This document shows positions 46,700 to 59,740 of a stretch of 64,000 bases of DNA, one piece after another (positions within the stretch are counted from its first letter, which is position 1; each line of letters starts with the position of its first letter). The position numbers and the translations under genes are program-made. The notes below the pieces were generated by a model. The model had not been told where the DNA came from. It saw only the letters and a program-made list of their open reading frames with translations, and made no database searches. The stretch covers positions 55,104,954-55,168,953 of the forward strand of contig JAPWDM010000005.1 in NCBI GenBank assembly GCA_035578155.1. The letters run 5' to 3'. The DNA is from Brachynemurus nebulosus (Eukaryota > Arthropoda > Insecta > Neuroptera > Myrmeleontidae).

Positions 46700-46950
46700 A
46701 ATTTTCACAAAATATTTGGGGGTTCTGTATCGCAACAGAACTATCCCTTTAATCGAGATAAGTTTATCCTATGTGTTAACTCAAGATAAATAATGCCTGT
46801 GTACCAGATTTCATCGAACTAATTTTTTGGAGGGGTATATAAAATTTTATCAAAATAGGTTAAGCCGTTTTAGTGTGATTGAGCAACAAACATTCAAACA
46901 TTTACACATCCAAACATCCAAATTTTCACATTTATAATATTATTAAGATG
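46700..46950 (+). mobile_element. LINE/SINE 3'-tail-like fragment
   Basis: GTACCAGATTTCATCGAACT, AAAATAGGTTAAGCCGTTTT and repeated AAACATTCAAACATTTACACATCC phrases resemble the 3' regions of RTE-type LINEs and their SINE partners in insects. There is no coding part. Family assignment is from general pattern only. Confidence 0.4.
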
Positions 46951-47204
46951 AAAACTTATTATTGCTAAATGATACAACTAAGGCAATTTTATATACGGAA
47001 AGGGCATCTAAAGCGCAATTTTAAGCTGTCACACGTTAATTTAGAAGTTGATTTAAAAAAGAAAAAAAAATTTTCACGGCGGCAATTTGGCGTTGCTATA
47101 TAACTATTATTTATTACAAATATCTTAAACGAACTCCGTACATATTTATATGACTAGCTGACAAAATAAAATAAATTGCATTGCATTGCAAAATAAATCT
47201 ATCA
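46951..47204. other. No gene recognised
   Basis: AT-rich, noncoding. Confidence 0.35.
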
Positions 47205-47545
47205 ATACCCCTGTCGCAGCATCCTGCATAACATAGCGAATTTCCGTTTATAAAAATTAATTTTTCTCGGAAACTAGTTGACATAGAATAATAGTGTAAA
47301 GACATTTTTTATGTAATTTTTTTCCTCTTTTAAATGGTGTAGAAAAATTTCGCAAAAATTTTTGGGTAAGTGGAAATTTTGGCAAAAAACTAATTTTTTG
47401 CAAGAACAAAAGCCATGTTCCTGCGTCCGACGTGTCTGGCTGACGAACTCATCCAAGGATTTGGGACTTCCAATGTTTTCACCAAATTTCGTAAAAATTG
47501 GATACTTCGTTCGAGAGTTATCGCGTGGACACATATATATAGGGT
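47205..47545 (+). repeat. Dispersed repeat related to 30.72-31.08 kb
   Basis: It shares the block GCATCCTGCATAACATAGCG and the following AATTTCCGTTTATAAAAA with the copy downstream of the SLC4 gene. The remainder is strongly diverged. An 86-codon minus frame over it has no recognised similarity. Confidence 0.45.
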
Positions 47546-48553
47546 AAAGTTGCCTATTATGAGATAAATTTTTTAAAGCCGTGTTTTTCTAAAAGTACTT
47601 GACTTGAGCTACTAAAATCAGCTCTAATCTACGGAAAATATATTCTAGTTTTACTGCCAGAAGTAAAAACCTAGTACTAGTTCAACTTTATTGTTGGCAA
47701 ACGATTTTATCAAAAGTGTAATTTTTGGTTATCGAAAAAAAGGTTTCCTAATATGAGATAGTAAAGCATCCAGTTGAATTCCATTCTGGAAATTTGCTAA
47801 AAAGAGGAGCATTAACTTTCATTTACATACTTAATAAATCTCTAACACTGACTGACAACTTAAACCGTTGGGTTTAGAAGCACGAAATTTTGCATAGAAG
47901 TTCCTTATATAACGTAGGTGTACTAAAATCAAAACACTTTGTCAGCAATAAAATTGCGTGATCAGAGCATGGTATGGTACATACAATATTTTCATTTTTA
48001 GGGACAGTGATTTCCAAACAATGGCACTATCAACCAAATATAATATTTTTTATAAGTAAACAGTAACATTTTTTAAAATCTTATTTCTATTATCATATAT
48101 ATACCCACATACTTATGTGCACTATTTTACTATCAAAAACAAAAATATATATAAAATTGTGAGTAATTATTGCTGTTTACATGTATATTAAAACGCACCT
48201 ACTTAAATCTCTTGTTTAGAACTTCTGTATGTTAGGTATGTATTCTACAACTAGATGAGTCACTGAAGGGACTATATAAAGTATGATAAGGGTTGGTATT
48301 GAGTTACCTTATTGCATTACTTAAATATATATTTAAATTCTTTATTTTTAGCTAAATTTATTAATTATTACTGTTATCAGATATTTTTAACTTCACAATT
48401 TCTTAAACTGCTATCTGCTGCCAATTATTCTATACAGCAAGGGATATACAAACATATGAATAATATTTGTAAGCTTTAAATTATAAATTTGTAAGGAATG
48501 TAAAACGGCCTTTACCCTAATATTGCACCAACAAAACCATTACAGTACATTAA
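47546..48553. other. No gene recognised
   Basis: AT-rich. The phrase CCTAWTATGAGATA occurs twice (about 47551 and 47748), suggesting a small repeat. Confidence 0.35.
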
Positions 48554-48555
48554 TA

Positions 48556-49101
48556 TTGGGTTGTTCGATAATTCATGTCGTTTTTTTCATGTTTTTCAAA
48601 GTGAAGTTATTTATATTACTGCTGTTGTAAGTGCAAGTAAACGGTTGAATTTGATATATTGAGCTTCTCTGCTATCTCTCGAGTTGTCATACGCCAGTTA
48701 GTTTCGATTAACGCCTTTATTTTGTCGTCATCAGCAGTGGTTGGACAACCAGTATGTGGTGCATCTTGCACATTAAAATTTCCTGAACGAAAGCGAGCAA
48801 ACCAACGCTGACACTGGCGTTAATTTCTTTCGAGCTTGCACCGCATTTTTGCCCTTTTGGAAGTAAAACAATGAAATATGCCGATAATGCTTTCTTTGAT
48901 TGTCCATTTTCAAGTTTACTTTTAATCAACTTGTTGTTTACTAATGACACTCAGTTTTTGACTAAAGGTACTTTAAACTCTAATCTTTAAAATAGTATAT
49001 AATAATAATAATAATATTAAGCCACACAATCACTACTACATGGAATATGCAGTTCACGCCATGTATGAGAAAAAAACGACATGAATTATCGAGCAATCCA
49101 A
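48556..49101 (-). mobile_element. Internally deleted mariner element (546 bp)
   Basis: The terminal inverted repeats TTGGGTTGTTCGATAATTCA and TTGGATTGCTCGATAATTCA (right end reverse-complemented), continuing as TGTCGTTTTTTTC, are flanked by TA. Inside, minus-strand frames give only the N-terminal DNA-binding half of a mariner transposase. Confidence 0.9.
48640..48960 (-). pseudogene. mariner transposase N-terminal remnant
   Basis: Two frames read like a mariner N-terminus: a KKALSAYFIVLLPKGQKCGA start, then, after a frameshift near 48825, WFARFRSGNFNVQDAPHTG and DDKIKALIETN..TTREIAEKLN, the paired helix-turn-helix region. The D,D34D catalytic domain is completely deleted, so the copy cannot make transposase but keeps ends that could be acted on in trans. 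Confidence 0.85.
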
Positions 49102-49103
49102 TA

Positions 49104-49335
49104 GTACCATGATTTGTTCACGTGATTCCTGACAAAGTGTTTCGATTTTGGTTTCAGTATACTGTGGTATAAGAAAGGATTTTTGGAAATTCGTCGCCTA
49201 AGTGGATAAATAGGGGTGCAAATTTGCATGGAAATTCGGCATTTTGGAAGTTAGAGATATATAAAAATATGAGTGCTGCCATTCCAGAGTTAGGAATCTC
49301 CACTTTAAAAAAAAAAAAAATGAGATAAAAATGGA
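49104..49335. other. No gene; poly-A tract
   Basis: Noncoding flank with an A-run at about 49308-49320. Confidence 0.35.
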
Positions 49336-49978
49336 TATAGTATATTTTTTTAGTTTAGAAATGACGTCATCATCATCTCTTTTCAATTTATGACGCTAGC
49401 TGCCCTTTAAAAAAATTATACGATACTGATTCTTAAAATAGTACATAAATTAAGTTTATTTTAATTTTTTGGTTATCTTGCTTATTTCAGTTGATAAATT
49501 ATATAAGATTTCACTTACGGATTTGTGTATATTGAATGAAAGTTAGAAAGAGATAACATACCATTAAATTGGCTATTATTAAATAATTTTTACCAACAAT
49601 TTTTTATTTGACCCACCCATTTCAATTCATACTTTTATTGTACCTAGGTAGGAAGGTACCACACAATAAGGTATCATAAAAGTATGAATTGAAATGGGTT
49701 GGTCAAGTAAAAAATTGTTGGTAAAAATTATTTAATAATACCCAATTTAATGGTATGTTATCTCTTTCTAACTTTCATTCAATATATACAAATCCGTAAG
49801 TGAAATCTTATATAATTTGTCAACTGAAATAAGCAAGATAACCAAAAAATTAAAATAAACTTAATTTATGTACTATTTTAAGGATCAGTATCGTATAATT
49901 TTTTTAAAGGACAGCTAGCGTCATAAATTGAAAAGAGATGATGATGACGTCATTTCTAAACTAAAAAAATATACTATA
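49336..49978. mobile_element. 643-bp near-perfect palindrome (foldback element)
   Basis: TATAGTATATTTTTTTAGTT at the left end is the exact reverse complement of the right end. The two arms of about 300 nt match at about 97% by eye through GACGTCATCATCATCTCTTT, TCACTTACGGATTTGTRTAT and CCATTTCAATTCATACTTTT. The centre is a secondary stem (TATTGT/ACAATA) around GGTACC. No open frame. Confidence 0.9.
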
Positions 49979-50812
49979 ATACTATTTTTCCTCCTCTTTC
50001 GATTAGTAAATTTAGTTCTTTTAAGAATCACCTAGATCCTGGTGAAATTAAGTCTAAACATTGCCGTTCATTTCAAATACTACAATCTCCATGCGTAATT
50101 CATAACAAACTCGACAATATCCAATATCAACCAATCAGAATCAAGAAGAAAATAATCTTGATAAGATCTTGTCCGAATCATGTCCTGAATTGACCGAGTT
50201 TGTTGTTTAGTTTGGTTAAATTTACACACTACATTGTTAATTTGTAAATTTTATAACAAACTAAATCCATCTGTAAAATGCAGAAAATACTAATTTTTTC
50301 AGAAAATGGAGCATTATTACTCTACTCATTTTGTTTCAATGGTCTTGTCAGTGAAAAAGGAACTTACGGGTAACGACATAAAATATTAGGTTTTAAAAAT
50401 TACAGGTAACACTCAAAACCTCATGACTTCCTTAGAAGTTGCTTTTCTAAAAAAGATAAACCATTAATTTACGCATAAGAACATTTTATTTCATTTTTAT
50501 AATATTAGGAAAATTGTGGAAAATACATATCTGTAAAAAAACTTAATGATAGTTAATGTCTAAGTTTCTTACTGTCTTTTGATTTTGATTCACATTAGGT
50601 ATTTAGTACTCATTTTTTTTAAAAAACCGTATAAAAAATCGCATAAAAAAGTCGCACAAAAAAAGACGCATAAAAAAAGGTTTAGCTGTACTATATCCAC
50701 CAAATACGAACTCATTGTAAGTACTCATAAACTACTGGAACATAGGTATTAAGGACCAGTTAGACTGGTGTGGGCGCACGGAACACTGTCTATAGTTCAA
50801 AAATATGTGAAA
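49979..50812. other. No gene; A-rich CGCATAAAAAA repeats
   Basis: At about 50628-50690 short units of the type CGCATAAAAAA recur four times. Otherwise noncoding. Confidence 0.4.
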
Positions 50813-51260
50813 TCTGACAAAAACAGATATTTGGGAATATCTGTAAAAAATGGCGCCAAAAATATTATGTATTTGTATTTAAGAAAAAAAATAAAGCTTT
50901 AAAAAAATAATTGAAATCCATTACTATGCCAAAAACAGATATAATTATAATAACTAAGCTTACGTACAGATGGTACTTAAAAAAATAATCTAAAAAAAAT
51001 TAATACTAATTTCCGGAATAAAAACTTTTGAGCCAAGTACAACAAAAGTTTTTATTCCGGAAATTAGTATTAATTTTTTTTAGATTATTTTTTTAAGTAC
51101 CATCTGTACGTAAGCTTAGTTATTATAATTATATCTGTTTTTGGCATAGCAATGGATTTCAATTATTTTTTTAAAGCTTTATTTTTTTTCTTAAATACAA
51201 ATACATAATATTTTTGGCGCCATTTTTTACAGATATTCCCAAATATCTGTTTTTGTCGGA
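50813..51260. mobile_element. 448-bp near-perfect palindrome (foldback element)
   Basis: The left arm from TCTGACAAAAACAGATATTT to GGAATAAAAACTTTTG is the reverse complement of the right arm, with about three mismatches over 216 nt. The loop is only about 12 nt (AGCCAAGTACAA). Contains CTTACGTACAGATGG and TGGCGCCA words. Noncoding. Confidence 0.9.
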
Positions 51261-51477
51261 TATGTTTTAACGGTTTTAACTGTCATAACTGCCCCTCCAG
51301 GTCTTAGTACTGAAGTGAATACTAATGGAATTATAAGCTATTCTTCAATACTTTCATCATTATTTCAGCATCGTCAACGTGTATCAATAAAAGTGTCAGT
51401 ATTTTGCAATACTGACAGTATTACTCATCGTGTACAGGCAGCCTAAGACTTACTATCACATGGCGCATTTAATGCTA
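51261..51477. other. No gene; TE-end-like palindrome
   Basis: Contains GTCAGTATTTTGCAATACTGAC at about 51396-51417. Otherwise noncoding. Confidence 0.4.
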
Positions 51478-51481
51478 CTAT

Positions 51482-51700
51482 TGTGAATGATGGCCTGTGG
51501 GCGTTCAAATAAAACAAAAAAAAACACTAGATTTTATAATTTTTAATAATTATTTTGGATTACATTACAACCATATAATCAACACAAAAAAGCGTCCGTC
51601 CATATCTGACTCTAACTCGACACTACTCTCCTCGCAACACTCATACCTCTACCACTCCTTCGTACCCTGTCTTACTCACACACACACACATACTCTCACA
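51482..51700 (-). repeat. 3' LTR
   Basis: 219 bp with TG..CA ends. On the minus strand it is preceded by CAGGAATGACCGAAC, a weak polypurine tract. One difference from the 5' LTR. Confidence 0.95.
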
Positions 51701-51706
51701 GTTCGG

Positions 51707-54700
51707 TCATTCCTGACAGTTGTCAGCGTCCTCGCTGACGTCTGGTTCGGCGTTGACAGCAGGAGAAGACCCTTGATCACTTTGGATGTCATCTTCGGAA
51801 TCACTGAAGCTTCCATCACTGTCGTCCGATTCGGGACAGTCCAAACGTATCCATTTCTTAACCCTCTCCGGCGGCAACACTGCGTGATACGGCTTCTGGG
51901 TGACGGAGTACCCAGGGATATCTGCGACTACATAGCGATCATTATCAAGCACCTCTTCAATAACGTATGGACCGACAAATTTCTTCGCCAATTTTTTATT
52001 CATATCCGGATCACCAGTGGACTTCCTCACCATAACGTAGTCGCCTTTCGAATACGCCTCGTGTCGTCGTCTATTTTTGTCATAACGATCTTTTGCTTTC
52101 TGCTGAGAAATTTGAATCGAATTAATTGCTTCCTTTCGATCCTGCTCTCGTGATTTGAAAAATTCGTGAATCGCCACATCTGTTTCTCTACTTTCTGATA
52201 TGGGGCTTAAAAATCCGTTGGAAACGTTGTATCCAAAAAATAATTTGGCGGGTGTTTTACCAGTAGTTTGCTGAACAGTACCATTAATACTTAGTTGAAC
52301 ATCAGATAGTGCATCTGGCCAATTTTCCGGGGAACTCGTAATTTTCGAAAGCGCAGGTAAAATTGTAGCATTATACCGCTCGACTTGGCTCTAGGAGTCT
52401 GTACGGCAATTCTGACGTGACTTATGTTTCTACTCGAACAGAATGCGGAAAACTGCTCACTCGTAAAACACGAACCTCGATCCGATATTATCCTAGACGG
52501 TGTTCCAAAAATTTTGAATAGTGTTGTCAAACATTTTACGGTTTCCTCAGTAGTGACGGTTTTCGTCGGTTCTAAGAAAATAAATTTACTGAAGGCGTCA
52601 ACCACGACCAATATATGTTTATATCCACATCGTGACTTCTCGAATGGTCCTAAATGGTCAACGTGCAACGTCTCCCATGGCTTCCGACCTTTTTCTATGG
52701 GATGTAGATAGCCTTCGTTCCCAATTCTCTTATGATTGTATTCCAAGCATTTAATACAATTCTCGATGCACTTTTTAATGTACTTTCTCATGTTCCGAAA
52801 ATAGAAATTCTCCCTCAACTTAGCTAGAACCTTATCTGTCCCCAGATGGCTAAGGTTTTCATGTGTCGTCATCACTAACTGTTTCCTCATGCGCCTAGGA
52901 ACCACTAATACATATTTTCCATCCAAAAGTTTCATTATCTGGTCGTTAACGATTACGAACTCAGAGCTATTGTTGGGATCCATCAGTATTCTATTTTTAA
53001 TCTCTAATATTTCCGGGTCTTTGTTTTGAGCTATAGCAATGCTATTGAAATGACTTTCTTCAATATAATTTATTTGAAACGAACGGCTAAGGGAGTCGAC
53101 ATGTCGCATTTGCTCTCCTCTGCGGTGCTGAATTTTGTAATTAAATTGCTGCAATTCCATTGCCCACCTACAAATTCTGGAGCATATCTTCTTTTTACTC
53201 AAAGTCTGTGCCAGAGCATTACAGTCAGTGACTATAACAATAGGCCTTCCAATTACATAAATGCGAAATTAGTCTAAGGCTTTAATAATCGCAAGTGTTT
53301 CGAGTTCAAAGCTATGATACTTTGATTCCGCTTCCGTTGCCTTCCAACTTGCATAATAAATGGGGTGCATTTGACCGTCTTCTTGTTTTTGCATTAGGAC
53401 TGCTCCAAATCCGGTGGAACATGCATCTGTATGCAATTCAGTGCATTTTTCTGGGTCAAACATTTTTAAGGTCGGCTCAGAAGTTAAAGCTAATTTCAGT
53501 TTTCGTATGGATTCGAGTTGCGAATTACCCATTTCAAATTTGGTACTTTTTCGCAGTAAATCAGTTAAGGGTTTAGCTATAAAGGCATAGTCCTTAATAA
53601 AACGTCGAAAGTAGCTAGTTAGGCCAAGGAATCCACGCAACTGTCTGACTGTGCGGATTTCGGGAAAGTTTATAACCGCTTTTACTTTAGTTTAACTTGG
53701 TTTGATTGTATTGTAGCTGATTCGATACCCAAGATAATCGATCGTTTTTTGTGCAAACAAACATTTATCCGACCTTAATTTTAAACCATATTCAGTCATC
53801 CTTGTAAGAATTTTTTCAATTAACTCAATATGTTTTTCGATCGAATCCGTAGCAATTAGAATGTCATCCATATAGATCTGCAATTTGTCACTCTTCATGT
53901 CTTTGAAAATATCATTGATGAAACGCATGAATGTCGACGGTGCATTCGACAATCCAAAAGGCATCTTCAAAAATTCGTATTGTGCATTCGGAATCACAAA
54001 CAATGTATATTTGATCGAATCTTCAGAAATAGGTACATGGTAAAATCCGTTTTTAAGATCCAAAATCGAAAAATATTTAGATTTATTCAACGCGTTTAAA
54101 AGATCATCGATATGGGGTAAGGGAAAATGGTCGCGTACTGTTACGGCATTCAATCTGCGGTAATCTACGCACATTCTCAGCTCACCATTTTTCTTACGCA
54201 CTAGTACGATAGGGCTCGCGAATTCCGACGAACTTGGGCGAATAACGCCTTTAGAAAGTAAGTCTTTTATAATTTCGTCCACTTTTTCGCGCTCGTAATA
54301 CGATAATCGACGTGGTTGTTGCGATATTGCTTTATCACTTTTAAGCGTAATGTTCATACTAATTTCACTGAACTTCGTAGGCGAAACCGTTTTTTCGCAA
54401 TAAGTTTTAACTAGAGTTTCAATTCCTTGACGGTCACTGTACGGAATATTTGGACCGATTTCAACGATATTCGTACCGCATTCGTCACGACTCAACGAAA
54501 CATCGATATTAAGTATGTCTACAGAATTCTGAATTGTGATTTGTCCGTTTTTGATTTGCAATTCTACTGCATTCAAGAAACTTTGTCCTAATATTGCATC
54601 GGTCGCAATAGAATTGTCTGGTACAACTATAAACTTTATTAAATACTCGCGGTCATCGATTTTAACACTCAGGTTAACACACTTTTCAGTTATTAATTGA

Positions 54701-55878
54701 GCTCGGTTTAGTCCACTTAAAACGTTACCTTCTAGAACACAAATAGCGTTTAAATTTGCAACTAAATATTCTTTAATCAAGTTTACGCGGCTTCCGGTAT
54801 CAATTAACGCGGTAAACTTTAAATTTCCAACGGAAATAATTTTATGAAAATCAACGGATTGCACAACATCGGTAATTTCCATTGTTGGTTTAGTTTCCTT
54901 TGGGCTACTCGACGGTGGTTGGTTTAATGTGTTAGGTGGAACAAGACAGAATTTAGCGATGTGACCTTCTTTATTACAGCGATAACATTTTCGGGTCGGG
55001 TGATACGATGGTGTCGACTTCGATGTGCCAGGTAAATCCGTATTACCTGAATTCGAATGCCGCTGATTTGCAGAATATCCAGAATTTCTACCGCTTCCAT
55101 CTTGCTGACCATCTACGCGTGACCATTTCATCTTATTTTCTATCTCTGTTCTACCAGGGTTTACCACTAACTCACGTGAAACGATTTTTAAATCGCACAA
55201 AAGATCCTTTAATTTTGAATATTTTGCCATCATCAATTGCGTACGTATTGTAAAGTTTTCAATACCTCGAATGATGTGAACAATAGTCTCACTTTCAGAT
55301 AATCCAACTTTGTTTGCTAGGCACACTTTATCTTGAAAATAGTCTTCAATATTTTCATTTTTCTTCCATTTTCTATTTCGGATTTTCTCCATCAGAACTG
55401 TCTCATCTTCATATTCCGAAAACATATCAATTAAATATTTCTTTAAATCATCCCACGGTTTTAAATGAATGTTCTTAGAACTGTCGTACCATCTTCGTGG
55501 ATTCCCAGATAATTTATTCGTAGCTAGTACTGAAATGACGTGATCGGGAATATCATACATAGTCCGAATATCATCAACTTTGGACACCCAACTTTCGATG
55601 TCAACAGCTAAATTTTTTTGCGCACTAAAAATCGGAATTTGAGCTGCAATTTCCGAAAACGGGATTTTTACATCATGACTAGCACACTGACTATTATTGG
55701 CAGCGTTACTTTCAGACCGTAGTCGATCTAGCTCCTGATCCTTCCTAATTAGTGTTTCCATCATGACACTCATTTGATCCATCAATCGTTCGAAATGACT
55801 CATGTCCCATATACGTGCATTACCACTTGCACCATTTTCAACAGCACCTGCTGCTTCATTTAAATTTTCTCCCGGCAT
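51707..55878 (-). pseudogene. gag-pol of the Ty3/Gypsy element, three lesions
   Basis: A single frame starts MPGENLNEAAGAVENG at 55878. Gag has a coiled-coil-like stretch (MMETLIRKDQELDRL) and a CCHC knuckle CYRCNKEGHIAKFC near residue 300. Protease: ALIDTGSRVNLI near 358. RT: FSILDLKNGFYHVP near 605 and catalytic YMDDILI near 667. The frame then meets an in-frame TAA (53692) and continues as RNase H (LHTDACSTGFGAVL). It meets an in-frame TAG (53269) and continues into the integrase with its HHCC zinc region, LHVDHLGPF and IISDRGSCF. A small deletion near 52393 shifts the frame just before the catalytic Glu. The last part resumes in another frame to 51707 with a KWIRLD end and acidic tail. 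Confidence 0.92.
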
Positions 55879-56285
55879 TGTAACACTTAAACACTGTACC
55901 GAAATTTTTGGACGATACTGTACAATACAATCACTCGATCTAATATCTTATATGCACAACGCACGATGAGTTCGGCCGGTACAACACACTGTCTATCTCT
56001 ACATAAAGCACACACTCGATATGTACGTATGTATTCTTTAACTGACTCGTGGTTATAGCGACGCTTGCATCTGCTTGTGTTTGGAGATGTCGGTTATACA
56101 GGACTCGCTAAACGTAAATACATACACAGTTATATGCGATAGCACCGTCTATACATATAGTATACTACAAACATATACGACATAAATTGCGCGCTTTTTA
56201 CTTGATATCACTCTTTTAAATGGCACAAAATAAGTCAATTGTTTATGATTTTTCACTATTTTATCATCGAATTCCACTTCTGACG
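55879..56285 (-). other. Leader of the Ty3/Gypsy element
   Basis: Noncoding sequence between the 5' LTR and the gag start, expected to hold primer-binding and packaging signals. No specific signal was recognised. Confidence 0.5.
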
Positions 56286-56504
56286 TGTGAATGATGGCCT
56301 GTGGGCGTTCAAATAAAACAAAAAAAAACACTAGATTTTATAATTTTTAATAATTATTTTGGATTACATTACAACCATATAATCAACACAAAAAAGCGTC
56401 CGTCCGTATCTGACTCTAACTCGACACTACTCTCCTCGCAACACTCATACCTCTACCACTCCTTCGTACCCTGTCTTACTCACACACACACACATACTCT
56501 CACA
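56286..56504 (-). repeat. 5' LTR
   Basis: 219 bp, same ends as the 3' LTR, followed outside by the CTAT duplication. A (CA)n run lies near the outer end. Confidence 0.95.
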
Positions 56505-56508
56505 CTAT

Positions 56509-56643
56509 TAGTTTATTTCCCATTTTGTCACTTTTACCCGTCTAAACCCCCGAAGAGTCCTTTGCAAATTTTCCACAATAATTTAAAAAAATTGAAAAGT
56601 TGTTGAAAAAAACTTCTTTTTTCAATAAGTTGAAAAAAAAACC
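56509..56643. other. Short AT-rich spacer
   Basis: Noncoding sequence between the LTR element and repeat copy B. Confidence 0.5.
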
Positions 56644-58429
<1,786 letters not shown>

Positions 58430-59493
58430 CTGGGAGATAATATATTTTTTTTTAACGAAGTGTCTATGTGCACCAATATCCATGGCCTGGACAACTAATG
58501 GCATGAGCAAATTTATATCACGGATTAACCCTTGGCAAAGGTAAAATCTTCAAATATATTTTAATCTTGTTTACATTTACTCTTTGCTACCGAAAATTAT
58601 CGATAATCCTGCTTTACATATATTAAAGTACTTACAATGGAAACATCACCATCACCATGATCGGTAATATTATAACTTTTTTTATTACCACTTTGTAAGA
58701 ATTTAGAAAAATTTTTTACCCTGATGGTTCTGGAGGTTACAAAATAGCACACCTATTCTTACAACTTCTTATACACACACACACGTTCACATACACTTAA
58801 AAGATCATAAAATGTGAATGATCTGCTCTCGCCCTCTTTACCATAAAACACAACCTTTTCGACTTGGCCCCTCCACCTTTTAGAATTAAAAAAACAAATA
58901 ACAGATAATTAAATGCTATTTAAAAGCTTTCGTATCCCGTGAATTAAAAATTTTAAGTTCGACAGATTAAGCAAGAATTTAATATTTTTAGTGGGGGGGG
59001 GGACTGAATCGAATTCAATTCAGCTCCTCAGCACTTAATTTCAAATCAATTTTTGCGGTAAAATTAACACTGCTATATGTATGAACCTTTGAACAAGTGT
59101 AAGTTCAATTTTTGAGCTCATCCCCATCTTCAAACCACCCTTAATTGATGAAATTTGCGAAAAAAGTAAATTCATAAAAAATTAAAAATATATTGTTTCA
59201 AAAATAAAGAAATAGATTACGTTCAAAAATAAACCTTTAAAATACGTGCATTCTGATTAATGAGTTGTGACCCCTTATAAATACCACCCCACATCTCCTC
59301 GACATAAAAAGAAATTATAATTAATGTAAAACAAATAAACTATTTTGCGATTGAATATCGTTTATCGATTTATTAAAAAACGTGAATTTCCATTATTGAC
59401 TTGCAACCTCTTTAGAAAAAAAAGTAACTATTTACATCTTTCTGACAAAAGAGAAAACTATACGAGTATATTGAAGAAAATTAAGTATTTTGC

Positions 59494-59496
<3 letters not shown>
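58430..59496. other. No gene recognised
   Basis: AT-rich, noncoding. Short (CA)n near 58775 and a G9 run near 58995. Confidence 0.4.

Positions 59497-59557
<61 letters not shown>
59497..59557. repeat. (AT)n microsatellite
   Basis: Pure AT tract followed by CGTTTATCGTTTATCGGTTTAT short repeats. Confidence 0.95.
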
Positions 59558-59559
<2 letters not shown>

Positions 59560-59664
59560 TTTATCGTTTATCGGTTTATAAGCTTACAAAATTCGGCCAT
59601 ATCGGTTACATAGCCACAGAGAAACACATCTGTATTCTGATTTGGAGGTCTGACCATGTTGATT

Positions 59665-59668
<4 letters not shown>

Positions 59669-59736
<68 letters not shown>
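59669..59736. repeat. (AT)n microsatellite
   Basis: A second pure AT tract, 110 bp from the previous one. Confidence 0.95.

Positions 59737-59740
<4 letters not shown>

Larger units (their letters stand above)
51482..56504 (-). mobile_element. Full-length Ty3/Gypsy LTR retrotransposon (5.0 kb)
   Basis: Two 219-bp LTRs (TGTGAATG..TCTCACA) enclose a gag-pol region on the minus strand, flanked by the 4-bp duplication CTAT (51478-51481 and 56505-56508). I see one difference between the LTRs (CCATATC versus CCGTATC), so insertion was recent. The order protease, RT, RNase H, integrase is that of Ty3/Gypsy. There is no env-like frame. The leader between 5' LTR and gag is about 400 nt. The sequence next to the 5' LTR (CGTCAGAAGTGGAATTCG on the minus strand) should hold the primer site, but no tRNA match is obvious. 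Confidence 0.95.

Noticed and set aside
52424..52711. Plus-strand frames opposite the Ty3/Gypsy integrase
   Set aside because: They are antisense shadows of gag-pol without domains.
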